From Pollenia angustigena (taxonomy: Eukaryota; Arthropoda; Insecta; Diptera; Polleniidae): 64,000 nt of DNA. Positions 10,335 to 20,983 of this stretch are shown here, one piece after another. A program made the translations under genes and the position numbers. The notes under the pieces were generated by a model. The model was not told where the DNA came from and made no database searches. It saw nothing but the letters and a program-made list of their open reading frames with translations. Location: NCBI GenBank assembly GCA_930367215.1, contig OV884057.1, positions 205,705,621-205,769,620 on the forward strand, read 5' to 3'. The first letter of the stretch is position 1, and the number at the start of each line of letters is the position of its first letter.

Positions 10335-11358
10335 TTTATTGTTGTATACAAGTTTTTTCAATATAAATTGTTTAAATTGAATTTTTGAAAATTTTATTTG
10401 AACAGATTTTTAAGGGAATTTTAAAATTTTTTTTAATCTTTTGTATTTGTTGGCTTTTTGTTTTAAATTAAAACAGTTTGTGTTGTTTTTAGCTTTGTTG
10501 TAATAAAATTCTTTAAAACACTTTTTAAAAGTGATATGTGTTGTATTTGTTTTTATATAAAAAATTTTTCTTTTGAAATATTTTTTTTTTTTTTTTAAGA
10601 ATTTCTTGTTAAAATCACAGTTTTTCTTTTAACTTGATTTGATTATATTTCTTTAAAAATTTTCTTAAATTAGTGTTCTTTAAGGTTTTTCCAATTTGCC
10701 TTTGTTTTTTTTTTATATTTCTTGTTTAAATTATTCTTTAACAAAATCTTGTTTTATTATTTAATTTTGAATTCTTTTAGTAAAAAACTAAATGTATTTT
10801 CCTTTTATTTGTGAGCAAAGGCACCAAAAATCTTTATATTCAGTATGAATATATTTTTTTTCAACTTTTTTTTTTGGTTTTTAACTTTTTTTTATTTAAA
10901 AAATTATATTTTTTTTGGTTTTTTTTGATAGTGTTTTTGAAGCAAAAGTTTAGCAATAACTGATTTTCTGTATAAGAAAACAATACAATATACAGGGATA
11001 TTTTCAACTCATTATTGAGAGTATTTATTGAGCTTAAGAGACCGGTGGGATGAAAGAAAAAGCTTTTGAGCTTTATCTGTAGCAGTTATTATCTCATTGA
11101 GTATTTTAGAAACAAAAAGACTCCAATAAACTTTTTGTTAAATTTTTATAAAACTAACAATATTTTCTTTAAATTCTTTTAATTTTTTAAATTTATAAAA
11201 AAATATTTTATAAATTAACAATGTTTCTGTAAGCAACTTTTAAAGGCGACTGAAAGTCTGCTGGGATTTAAAGAAACTTTTATATGGTTGTACAATCTAT
11301 GAGATACTAAAAAAATTCGTTAGTAAATGTAAAACAAACAAACTCACAGAACGTTCTG
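10335..11358. other. T-rich stretch upstream of the candidate exon
   Basis: It may hold the 5' untranslated region or promoter of the minus-strand exon, but no TATA/Inr arrangement can be singled out in such AT-rich DNA. A pair of related segments around 11010-11105 share CTCATT...GAG.TATTT. Confidence 0.4.
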
Positions 11359-11376
11359 CTCTCTCTCTCTCTCTCT
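11359..11376. repeat. (CT)9 microsatellite, GAGA-type
   Basis: Nine CT units; on the minus strand this reads as GAGAG, the core bound by GAGA factor in flies. It lies about 1 kb upstream of the minus-strand candidate exon. Any regulatory role is inference. Confidence 0.8.
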
Positions 11377-11857
11377 ATTTATTATTTTACAAATACAGCT
11401 GAAAAAAATCTATCTATACAAAAAGCTGTAATTACACCAACTGCAACAATTATTAATACAAGAAATACACTCAAATATTTTACTTTTTTTCTCTTCTTAC
11501 ACAAATTGAGTTTTTAAAGAAAATACTATTTTTATTTCTTTGTATACACGGTTGCCAGATTTGACGATTTATTGCCATTTTGATGTTTTTCAAGTATACA
11601 AATTAACGATTTATTTCTTCTAAGTAATTTGAAATCACTGAAAATGTGTTCTGCGCAAAAAAGAGTATGATATCTCATGGTTTAACCCTTTACGGCGCAA
11701 GAACGCTAATTTCGTTAGTTTTTGGTTAATAGGTGGTAAATTGGCTACTATTAATGGAAAAATTAATAAAAAAATTTTTATTCATATTTAAGATCTTATT
11801 TATTGAAAAAAATTATTTGTTGCAGAAATGCAACATTGCAGCAGTTGCTCTCAAAAT

Positions 11858-12157
11858 TTAAGTTGAAATTAACAATATGAAAATTTTTAAAGCAGTTGTT
11901 TTGCTTTTGTAGCACAGACTAACCCGGCATTTTGTCAGCGTATAGCCTTTGCATTCTGAAAATTTGCATCTCATGCGTATATTGAACCAAACTGGTCAGT
12001 GCCCGTATTGGTCCAACCTGACATCTTTCGGTGGAACGTGTTGAGCCGGCCCTTTCTACATCGTTATCGACAAATAAAGGCCATCTACACTATCTTCCCA
12101 TTGTGATAGAATCATTTCTAGGTCCTTGGGAGCTATATTACGAAATTTACGGCTCAT
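11858..12157 (-). pseudogene. piggyBac transposase relic: N-terminus joined to C-terminal Cys-rich domain
   Basis: From ATG at 12157 a single 100-codon frame runs to TAA at 11858, broken by in-frame stops at codons 34 and 54. Residues 1-33 (starting MSRKFRNIAPKD, then EMILSQWEDS) resemble the acidic N-terminus of piggyBac transposases. From about residue 36 the frame reads GPAQHVPPKDVRLDQYG, then a cysteine cluster with C64, C69, C77 and C82, like the C-terminal cysteine-rich domain that binds the element ends. The whole catalytic DDD core (normally several hundred residues) is missing. The break lies near codon 34. The frame is otherwise kept from N- to C-part, so the deletion was probably in frame and the stops came later. 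Not functional. Confidence 0.75.
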
Positions 12158-12217
12158 TTTGATACTAAAGAAAAGTCATTCACAATGTGGAAAAAATAGT
12201 CAAATAATACACCTCAA

Positions 12218-12303
12218 TAGGCAATGTTGCATATATACAACAAACCAAAATCAGTATAAATAGGCAATGTTGCATATATACAACAAACCAAAATCAGTAT
12301 AAA
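12218..12303. repeat. Perfect tandem duplication, 2 x 43 bp
   Basis: The unit beginning TAGGCAATGTTGCATATA is repeated without change at 12218-12260 and 12261-12303. It sits in the piggyBac element upstream of the transposase relic and includes the GTTGCATATATACAAC palindrome. Perfect identity implies a recent duplication. Confidence 0.9.
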
Positions 12304-12650
12304 ACGTAAACGAAATTGGTTTTGCGAAAAAAATAGTAATTGATTATTAAAATATATCCTCATACCTTTCACTCAAACAAATTTCAATAGCTAAATATTG
12401 CTTTTATTAAAATAATAATTTTTTGGAAATGAATTCAAAGAGTGCACAACAGATTTCTACACATGTGTCACTTGAATGAAATTTATACAAACTTGTTGCT
12501 GTTTAGTAAACTTATAGTTTTTAAACCGCAAGAATGCTTTGTTGCCAAACTGCAACATCGTCTTAAATTGCTATGCTACCATATATAATATTTTTACACT
12601 TACTTTAAGGGTATGTTGCAGAAATACAACATGACGCCGTAAAGGGTTAA

Positions 12651-13008
12651 GCCCAGTCAGCTTACAGCTTGACGATTTTATAGCACTTGATATGCATTTT
12701 TAAGCATTTTTGTTTTAAATTTACAACAAAATAATCACATACACTTAAAATAATTTGTTTTTGCAATCAAATTTATAATTTTTGGATAAAAGAACCTAAA
12801 AATTTACAAATGTAGGAAGACGCTGTATTTTTGCGGACGCTGTTTTAGTTTTGATTACGTTTTTCATGATTTACTATTCCTTTTAAGCAATCAGCTGATA
12901 TTGTTTATCCAAAAGGCGTCTGTGGTTGTCAGAGCAACAAAATTTCAAAGTCGTGTATCACATGGCAAGTTTATTCAATAAAAATAAAAATATATTAAAT
13001 ATGTTGAA
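12651..13008. other. Non-coding stretch
   Basis: Somewhat richer in G+C around 12820-12960, but all frames carry stops. No element ends were recognised. Confidence 0.5.
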
Positions 13009-13992
13009 ATAAAAACTAAAAATTGTCAAGAATAATCAAGTTTTATTGCTTCAATTTTAATTAACAAAGGTAAAAATAAGTGAAAATATCAATAATAAGT
13101 ACTTAATTAATGAAGCAGCACTATAAAAAGAATCCCACGAATTGTTGGCACGTAGCACTATGGGATTTCTGCTGCAAGAAAGGAATTTTTTGACTATTAC
13201 TTTTAAAAAATCTAATGATGCTATTTTAAAGAGAAGAGTCTGGCAAACCAAAAACTGCATTTTTTTTAAGATATATGTATATATATTCTTAGAAAAGATC
13301 GGTTGAAATCAGGTTAATGTTGTAAAAGGGAAATATATGGTAATTTTGTTCAAATTCAGAGATTTATATATCGAAAATGTTTCGAGCGGAAAAATCTGAG
13401 TGTCGACTTTATTTAAGTCCAAAGCCTTGTTTTTAATTTAAAGGAAAAGAAAAAGTTATTGCATACATAGTTTGGGAGATATGAGTGCATTAAAATTGTC
13501 CTTAAAAATTCAGCATTGGCTGTTTTCGTTGGAGAAAAAGTCAGTTAGTTCGGTTTACCTCCGTGCTCTCAGTATAACGAAATTAAAGGTAAAAGGCTCT
13601 TCTTTCTAAATAGTCAAAAAAATTCGCCAACTTTTGTCAATCTTTTAAAAAAATCCAAATTTAGTAAAAAAAAGTCACGAATATTGCACCCTAGTATTTG
13701 TAATAAAAAAGTTTTGCATACCTTTAGGCTTAACAGTTAAACGAAATTTGAGTTATTAATTATAACAACAATTTCTTAATAAATTGTTGACAGCTGTTTT
13801 TAAAAGTGAATAAGATTAAAAAAAAAAATAAACAAAATCATATGTTTTAATAAAAGAAAATGTATAGAAGAAAACCGCTTAAACTGAAAACAAAATTTGC
13901 AACCAGTAAATAGTTAACGTTAATAAATAAATAATAATAAATATTGTAATAAAATTATTAGTATTGTGGTTATTTTATTGAACTATTTATGG

Positions 13993-14115
13993 TTTTTAAT
14001 CCAAATTTTTAATTAGGCTTAAGTTCATTAAATTTAATTTTCATTAAATTATTTTTATGAAGAAAGGAATTTTACAACATGAAAATTAATTAAAATTTAT
14101 TGATAATTTTTCATT
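13993..14115 (-). repeat. SINE tail, left arm of inner inverted repeat
   Basis: The reverse complement contains TTTTCATGTTGTAAAATTCC and CTTAAGCCTAATTAAAAA, the shared tail of the SINE family also seen at 25336-25457, 26692-26730, 35010-35133 and 63840-63945. It is joined to the tRNA-like head at 14116-14205. Confidence 0.7.
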
Positions 14116-14205
14116 CTTGACTCAATCTGGGCTCGAACCCAGGTGTTTACGGACAGGTTACCCTGACATGTTTCGATTGCAACCACTCAATCTCCTCAGA
14201 GGGCT
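14116..14205 (-). repeat. tRNA-related SINE head
   Basis: On the minus strand the segment reads GAGTGGTTGCAATCGAAAC, then GTAACCTG and CTGGGTTCGAGCCCAG. GGTTCGAGCCC matches the RNA polymerase III B box and the T-arm of a tRNA; the GAGTGGTTGC region is a plausible A box. A close relative is at 34945-35010. It is not a functional tRNA gene because no complete cloverleaf or 3' acceptor end is seen. Confidence 0.65.
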
Positions 14206-14428
14206 TGCCGTTTAACACTCGCAGCCATCGACGACTGCTGACGTCATTAGTCAAACATCAATCCTTAAACCAAATTGTATTCAACCTTTGGTAGATCGAA
14301 ATTTGCTTTGAATGATTATCTATTTTAATTTATTTTAACATGTTATTCCTTTACTTCTGTTTTTTCGTACTTTTGTCAAGAATTCTTCTTGAAGTTCAAA
14401 GTACATATTTTTTGTTTTTTCATTTTTC

Positions 14429-14551
14429 AATGAAAAATTATCAATAAATTTTAATTAATTTTCATGTTGTAAAATTCCTTTCTTCATAAAAATAATTTAA
14501 TGAAAATTAAATTTAATAAACTTAAGCCTAATTAAAAATTTGGATTAAAAA
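14429..14551 (+). repeat. SINE tail, right arm of inner inverted repeat
   Basis: A 123-bp near-perfect inverted copy of 13993-14115. It lacks an attached tRNA-like head, so it may have come from inverted duplication instead of independent insertion. Confidence 0.7.
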
Positions 14552-14742
14552 ATATTGTAATAAAATTTAAAATATAATTCTAAAAATGATTTTATTTTCT
14601 GTGTCATATAGTGAATTGTGCCCGGAACTTATTGATTGTGGTAGCAATGTCAATTTGTTAACAAATTTTATAAAACTGGAAAATTCGGTGCTTACCTTTG
14701 GTGAAATTGAAATTTAGAAGAAAAATAAGCAAAAAAATGGGG

Positions 14743-14916
14743 GTCCAAGGGAGGTACCCCTAGGAGTCGGCGGATTCCAACCAAAATTTGTAATGCTCTT
14801 TCTTGGATCAACTTATAGACGTGTGCCATGAAGAATTGCGACCTATACATTGAGGACAAAAATTCGTGGAAAAATGGCGTTCCAAGAAAGGTACCCCAAG
14901 GAGTCGACGGATTTTA
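14743..14916. repeat. Two direct repeats ~136 bp apart
   Basis: GTCCAAGGGAGGTACCCC then AGGAGTCGGCGGATT at 14743 recurs as GTTCCAAGAAAGGTACCCC then AGGAGTCGACGGATT at about 14878. Possible remnant of a tandem array. Confidence 0.6.
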
Positions 14917-15045
14917 AAATTTTTTTGTATTTTTCTTTTCTACTTAAACATGTACTTTTTATTGATATTTTCACTTATTTTTACCTTTGTAAATTAAAAT
15001 TGAAGCAATAAAACTTGATTATTCTTGACAATTTTTAGTTTTTAT

Positions 15046-15489
15046 GCGTGCAAAATTTCATCGTTGTAGGATCACTCCTTCTATTTTTTGCAGTTAAATG
15101 TATGCAGAAATACCACTGTGCGTAGTTAAGAACAAAAAATCACTAATAAAAATTAATTCAGAACACCGAAATACCGCTTCCTGCATATTCAACAAGTTTT
15201 TAGACGACAAACTGTATACCTAAAGTATGTTCAAACTTAACAAAAATTGAAAAAAAAACTGCTGCTTAAAATGTTTGAACAAATTTTGTTAATTTACCAA
15301 ATTTAATTTCTATAAAAAAATCATCGTAAAATGTTATTAATATATGTTAAAAGCTGTCCAATGCAGTAAACGTAATGCAAAATCAAACAAATGTTCAATA
15401 AAAATAGTTGGAACGTGTGCGCCTTTAACTGTTTGTTAAGTAATTTATTTGCACATGTTTTTGATATTATTTTGCTTGTCTTGTTAAGT
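15046..15489. other. Non-coding stretch
   Basis: No element ends or coding signal recognised. Confidence 0.5.
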
Positions 15490-15624
15490 GTTGATTCTCA
15501 CGCTTTAGGTTTAAGTCGCAAGTCTTAAGTTTTTTTGGAGAGTGAGAAAAAAATGGCATTATCTCTTCCCTTTTCATCTAAAAACTCAAGACTTAACGTC
15601 TTAAACCGTAAGCGTGTGAATCAC
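15490..15624. mobile_element. Foldback MITE, ~135 bp
   Basis: The left arm GATTCTCACGCTTTAGG then TTTAAG and the right arm CTTAAACCGTAAGCGTG then GAATCA are imperfect inverted copies of about 36 bp. A short plus-strand open frame over it is chance. Confidence 0.6.
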
Positions 15625-16018
15625 CACTGTCCATTCACATTTATTTTTTTATATATTTGGATGGTTGCTATTTTCTTAGCTTCAGCAACTCATAATTTAA
15701 AACATACTTTTGATCCTACATAATACAAAACGTTATTTAAGGCTTATCATTAAAATGTACTAAATCAGATGAAATTGAGTAGTTTGCATTGTTCGAAATC
15801 AGATTCAAACATCAGAGTTTAAAAAAGGTATATTTGTTCCAAATTCTTCTATTATTGAAGCTGCCGTAACCCAGCATGTATAAAAAAATCCTAATAAAAA
15901 TGAAGAAAAACTATTACTTTTAGAGTCTTTTGAGCTCATACTGCTTTTTGCTTGGAATCAGTTAATTCGAGGTTCCCAAGCAAGTTTAAGACAAAATTTA
16001 GCAGATTTTTTTGCTTTA
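15625..16018. other. Non-coding stretch
   Basis: Nothing recognisable. Confidence 0.5.
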
Positions 16019-16469
16019 TACTACATTTACATTAGGCCGAAATCTTGTAGATTGGATTTAAAATCTTTTTCGAAATCAAGTGCGTTTACATTAAACTTTT
16101 TTGACATTAGCGAGATTTTGTTTTTATAACAAAACAACTGACTAAAAGTTTTTTCGTTACACATACAAACACAAAAAGAAAAATACATTAAAAAATTTTC
16201 ATTATTACCTCTTATTAATAATCAACGATATTTATTTTATCAATATTATTCGTCTTTTTTATTTGTTTACAATTTTAATAAAACTTTTAAATTTTTTTTT
16301 TAAATTCTTGTTTATCATCATTAAGTATTATGTATTAGATTTTGAGTAGATTTCGTCGAAATCTAGTCATGAAGTAAATTTTGAATTGTATGGGAAATCT
16401 AGTCAAAAACAACTAGATTTGGCTCGAAATCTCGTAAGTACTAGATTTTGCGTAGGTGTAAATGTAGTA
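16019..16469. mobile_element. Nonautonomous element, ends TACTACATTTACA
   Basis: The left end TACTACATTTACATT and the right end GTGTAAATGTAGTA are inverted copies. Subterminal CTAGATTT and GAAATCT motifs recur. An inverted copy of the same family lies at 58940-59794; both share GTGCGTTTACATT and GACATTAGCGAGATTTTG. No coding potential. Confidence 0.65.
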
Positions 16470-16742
16470 TTACACTTATATTGCCGTTAATCGGTTGTAA
16501 ATGCATGCACTTTAAAATGGTACTGAAAATCAGGATCCATTTTGCTGGCAAAATTTATTAAAGGCAAAAATGTTTTGCTTTAACTTAATTCCAATCGATT
16601 TTGATTAGCTGTCAGAAAATATTAAATTTGTAAAAAATTCCTATCTTACAATTTCCAGTAATTTTGAAAAATATTTTTTTCTAGAAATTTACAAAAAAAA
16701 AAATCGCCAAATAGAAATCCTATTTAATATATGTGACAGCGC

Positions 16743-16913
16743 ATGGAGAAAGTGAACAGTAAAAACCAACTACACAAAACAAGAGGTAGGGACGACCTAC
16801 GCGCGTTTTCAAGGTTGACCAACAAGGTTGAGATGTGTCGCTTTCAAATTAGACCAATACCAACACGCTCAGTGATGGTACACCAAAGATACAAAGATAA
16901 ACAAAACCCTTAG
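16743..16913 (+). other. Possible 56-codon small ORF in a G+C-richer island
   Basis: ATG at 16743 opens a 56-codon frame ending TAG at 16911-16913. The product starts MEKVNSKNQLHKTRGRDD and is basic (many Lys/Arg) with no Phe/Leu low complexity. The island 16735-16930 is visibly richer in G+C than its flanks. No domain is recognised and no splice sites frame it. It may instead be a piece of an unrecognised repeat. Confidence 0.25.
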
Positions 16914-18315
16914 GTCCCTTTCCATTTTTCGCGTCACAAATATATACACCAAGAATATCCAAAAAGGTATAAATTCTACCCAAGTAATAAAAGTGGAAAA
17001 AATCTAGCTCCAGTTTTTTTTTTAATAAATAGGCTATGATTTACTATCCTTCACAATAGTACGAAAATCTGACAAAATTCTATCCGACATAAAAAAAATG
17101 TCTGCAAAGCCTTATGTCCGTGCCACACTTTCTCAGAAAAAAATATGCAAAATCATATCACTTAACTACTTTACAAGAAAATGCTACTCTGATCGCATAA
17201 AATCTATTATTTTATGAAAATTTTCACAAACATTTGCAAGTCGAAAAGACTTGTCAAAAAAATCTGTCACTCAATTTAATTTTAGGTCACACTATCATAC
17301 TTAATGTGCAAACACGATTTATTTGAAAATCGTACGACTTTACAGAATAGATATCGCCGGCTTTAGAAGTGATTAGTAAATTTTGTCTTAAAAATTTACA
17401 ATGTTATAATAAAAGGATCAATTTCCCATTAAAAACACACAAAAAAAATGTTTTCAAGGCACTATAAATTTAAATGTCATTTTGCAAGTCGTAAGTCAAT
17501 TTAACGATTTTTTCCGCAAAAGTTTCAAGTTTCGTTTTTAAATTCATTTGGCATCTATGAGCACAGCAAAAAACTTATATAGATCCCTTTAAATAAAAAC
17601 ACTCAATAATTATACTCTTTTAGTTTCTCAATATTAAAAACATTTTTTATTCCCAATTAAGCGTTTTCAGCGAAAACACTCTTTGGAATTACTCTATACG
17701 GTACAAAAATGTAAGTATCTAAAAAACACATGCGCTTTGAAACGAAAAAAAACTACCTGCTTTTACAGATACTTTAACTAACTGCGACATATGTTTTGAG
17801 TTAGGCACTCAAATTATTCTCTCATTTCGTCTCTTTTCCGACAAGAGCATAAAATTAAAATCAGGTAGATAGATACCTGAATTTTTTTTTACAAAACAAC
17901 GCAAAAACCCAGAAAAAACATACAAAATTATTGAAAAATATTTATTTTTTTGTTGTGCCATGAAATAATGCGAAAAATGTGCTTTTGATTGTTATTTTGC
18001 GACTTTTTAAGGTCTCCGGCTTAATTTCCATAATACCGATTGATAACGTCATCAACATTTTTTTAAGATTGATTTGTTGGCATTTTTCAAGCAAAAATTA
18101 AGCTCATAAACAATGGTAATTTGGCTTGAAAAAAATAATACCATAAAAGGCTTATTGTGTGTTGTGTTCGAAAACAAAAATTATCTTATCTTTGATTGCT
18201 AAAGAAAATAAAAAAAGACGCTTAGAAAAGGCTGGTATAACAGTTTTATTAACATTTGTTATACAACAATTAAGTTACATGAATATTTGCAAAGAAACTT
18301 TAAGAAAAACAAGTA
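16914..18315. other. Non-coding stretch
   Basis: No coding frame or element ends recognised. A small hairpin AGGTAGATAGATACCT lies near 17863. Confidence 0.5.
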
Positions 18316-18660
18316 AGAAAATATAATCAGTCAAACCGGCGCATATGATACCCTACGCCACAGAATTTAGATACAAGTTTTTGTGCGTGTAGCCTTTTTG
18401 GGACCCATATTAAGATATTAAGATTAATTTAATAGAATGCGATTTGTTCGTCTTAAAGTGATTTTGGGGAGGGGGTTTATATCGGCCATGACCATGGGCA
18501 ATTCTGTTTCTACCAGCTCAAAATTTGGATTTATAGAAGTGATTGTCGCCAAATTTTATGTTAATACTAAGATTTATAAGAAAAGACATAAAATGCTTTT
18601 TTCGGAAGTGGAATTTTTCTATGGAAGCTATTTCAATAAAATGATTTAAGTTGTAATAAA
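18316..18660 (-). repeat. Dispersed fly repeat, partial copy
   Basis: In reverse orientation the start matches the 3' end seen at 33305-33365: GTAGGGTATCATATG, a GTTTGACTGA-like segment and TTTCTTACTT. The segment 18470-18610 resembles 55081-55230 (GGGGGTTTATAT...GATTGTCGCC). A 70-codon frame at 18437-18649 falls in the repeat and is not considered a gene. Confidence 0.55.
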
Positions 18661-19085
18661 ATATTTTTAGACAAAATTTATTCTAAATAAAGTACACAGA
18701 AAGAAAAAACTCGTTCTAAATTTAAGTTTTTTCTGTACGAGTCGTACTCAAATTTTTAAGTGCGAATAACACTTTAAACAATCCAAAATGGGTAAACTTT
18801 CGAAAGCCAATATGTGTGCATACGTGTGTGTTTGTAAAAGCTTGTAAATACATCAACAACACTACAAGAAGACAAATTTAGATTATTTTCATGTTTAAAG
18901 AGTAAAATAAGAAGCAATAATTCCAATATTCTATTTGTTAAAATTATTTAGTTAAATACATACAATTTTCAAAGTAGAATAACTACGAAAACCATATTGG
19001 GCAAGCTGTTGGCGTCTTATAATTGACAATTTTCTGTAAGCAAAAAAGTGAAATAAACATGTGTAACGGATAAGTAAATGATAAT
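18661..19085. other. Non-coding stretch with small foldback
   Basis: A ~50-bp foldback at about 18697-18746 (GTACACAGAAAGAAAAAACTC ends mirrored by TTTTTTCTGTACGAG) is the only structure seen. Confidence 0.5.
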
Positions 19086-19480
19086 ATTCTCTCTGGTTCT
19101 GTGTGGTAAGTGTTTAGGTAAGAATCAATCTAATCTCACCCTCGGATTATTTCAAGTACGAATCGAGATTAAACCATCTTGTTTATTCATGAAACAGAAT
19201 TTAAATTAAATCAACTTTATAATATTTGAATCAAGCGCATTTTGAGATTGATTCAATCTTAGTTTTATTTAAATCAATATCATTTCCGGATTATTTCAAG
19301 TACGAATTCGGGATTAAGTATGGATAAGCTAAGTTTTTGCTCTTGAATATCCGTTCTTGAATTAAGCATTCTGTACTTGATTTAAGGAAATCCGTACTTA
19401 CGTACTTTTGACACCGCTTCGGCTTGATTAAAGTACGGATGGTTTGATTAGTTTTTTCAGTGTAAAATCTCTCCTGACCG
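19086..19480. repeat. Degenerate repeat with CGGATTATTTCAAGTACG motif
   Basis: CGGATTATTTCAAGTACGAA occurs at about 19143 and 19285, and reverse-type AAGTACGGAT motifs follow. The right edge GATTAGTTTTTTCAGTG resembles a CACTGAAAAAAC-type transposon end, but no matching left end was found. Confidence 0.4.
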
Positions 19481-19499
19481 GACACCGGATGAAGCAGTA

Positions 19500-20085
19500 G
19501 AGTGCGTCCTCGGAAGGAGAGAAGGGAGTGTACGTTTATGGGAGATTTCCGTGAACTGTGATTAAACTATACTAACTAAATTAGATAGTTAATGAGCACA
19601 AAGTCCCTATTATGGAAAGAATATTGTATAGGGCCTATGTTAAATTATGGGGAGATTCTTACCATTTCAAACTTATGTCCTAATTATCCTTCCGTTAACT
19701 AGAACCTATGCACCATTTTTCATAAAATTATCTCTATGCGCTTTGTACTCTGCGTTCAAGATTTATAAGGACAGACAACCAGTCAGACGGACGGACACCA
19801 TTAAAACTATTTAGAAAGTGATACAGTCTATCAGTGAACTCAAACATCCATTATCCAGCGTTAATTAGAATCTATGCACCATTTTTCATAAAATTATCTC
19901 TATGCGCTTTGTACTCTGCGTTCAAGATTTATAAGGACAGACAACCAGTCAGACGGACGGACATCATTAAAACTATTTAGAAAGTGATACAGAGTCTATC
20001 AGTGAACTCAAGCATCCATTATCTTTATGTGTTGCATACATTATCACAAACGCACAATACCCTTTCTACCTTCATTGTGGTCTCA
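19500..20085 (-). repeat. Dispersed fly repeat copy with internal duplication
   Basis: The copy lies in minus orientation: GACGGACGGACA is the complement of the GTCCGTCCGTC core, and the far edge ACGCACAATACC...ATTGTGGT is the complement of the family start. A block of about 167 bp is repeated in tandem (19692-19858 and 19859-20023) with few differences. Confidence 0.6.
19692..20023. repeat. Tandem duplication, ~167-bp unit
   Basis: CGTTAACTAGAACCTATGCA at 19693 recurs as CGTTAATTAGAATCTATGCA at 19860, and the two units stay nearly identical through CAGTCAGACGGACGGACA. Confidence 0.8.
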
Positions 20086-20744
20086 AAGCCTTAATAAAAA
20101 TTTAAAATTAGCAACGTATCAATAACAATTTTATTTTCCAAAGACGGGAGCGGCTGTTATATTTAAATCATTTGACAGCATAATTTGCAATTCAGTGCCA
20201 AAAATGATAAAAGTTTCTATGTTAATTATTTGCCTTTTTTTATATTATTGTTATTTTGGTTATTCTATTTTTTATCCAAATTATAATAAAAAAACAACTT
20301 AAATGTTAACTCTGAATAAAAAAACAAAAACTGTCATAACAAAATTAAACATGTTGCGAATTAATTAGTGAGTGTTAAACATTTTATTTTGTATTTTTTT
20401 GCGACGCAGTTGTTTTTTTTTTTTAATTATTTATTTCTTCTTATTTTTTATACTTTATTTACTCTTTCACTTTGCACTTCTACTATTTTGGTGTATCAAA
20501 AGATATCGCTGGCGTTAAATGGTGGCGTGTTTAGGACTTTATTTTGTTTGAGGTAAAAAAAATTCATCAAAACACACGATGAGTGTTAAAAATAAAAAAA
20601 ATGTGTGGAGGGTTGTTAGACAAGTGTTTAAGGAGAAATTTAGTATGTAATGGGAAATTAACAAAATTTTGTTTATGAAAAATACACGAAGCATTGAGAG
20701 TGGGAACAGGAAATACTCAAATTTTTTTCGTTTATTATATGTTT
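20086..20744. other. Non-coding stretch
   Basis: No supported gene. A 62-codon plus frame at 20368-20556 is a low-complexity hydrophobic run. Confidence 0.5.
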
Positions 20745-20983
20745 CACAGAAAAAAAATAAAATTTGATTTCTATTAAAAAATTTGTGATATTAATTAAAA
20801 AATTAATTAAATTTGCACCAGTCAACAAATTAATAGTATGAATTAAACGTTTAATTCACTTGATTAAACGTTATATTGACTTAATTAAAGGTTTAATTCC
20901 ATTGATTAAATATTTAATTAAAACTGATTTTATGTTTGATTACTGCTTTAATTGGTGAACAATTTTCGAGAATTTTTTCTGTG
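20745..20983. mobile_element. MITE family A, copy 1 (239 bp)
   Basis: Ends CACAGAAAAAA and TTTTTTCTGTG; TTT flanks both sides. The interior has TTTGCACCAG, AACAAATTAATAGTAT and several AATTAAACGTTTAATT-type palindromes, shared with copies at 27447, 42915 and 50570. Confidence 0.75.

Larger units (their letters stand above)
11686..12646 (-). mobile_element. piggyBac-type deletion derivative, 961 bp, TTAA duplications
   Basis: The ends CCCTTTACGGCG (11686-11697) and CGCCGTAAAGGG (12635-12646) are perfect inverted copies flanked by TTAA on both sides (11682-11685 and 12647-12650). That is the diagnostic piggyBac target duplication. The interior carries a minus-strand relic of the transposase (separate entry), so identity rests on both ends and coding remains. 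At 961 bp it is less than half the usual length of an autonomous element. Subterminal motifs of the type GTTGCAGAAATRCAAC occur near both ends (about 11819 and 12614). Confidence 0.85.
13009..15045. mobile_element. 2-kb inverted-repeat structure with 94-bp arms
   Basis: The arm 13009-13102 (beginning ATAAAAACTAAAAATTGTC) is repeated in inverted orientation at 14952-15045 with few differences. The interior contains a second inverted repeat (13993-14115 and 14429-14551), a tRNA-headed SINE and a pair of direct repeats at 14743 and 14879. It may be a nonautonomous transposon with long terminal inverted repeats, or a partly palindromic duplication. No transposase and no clear target duplication were found. 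Confidence 0.55.

Noticed and set aside
14116..14205. Possible tRNA gene
   Set aside because: Only B-box and A-box-like parts are convincing, a complete cloverleaf is not, and a second copy with the same tail shows it is a SINE.
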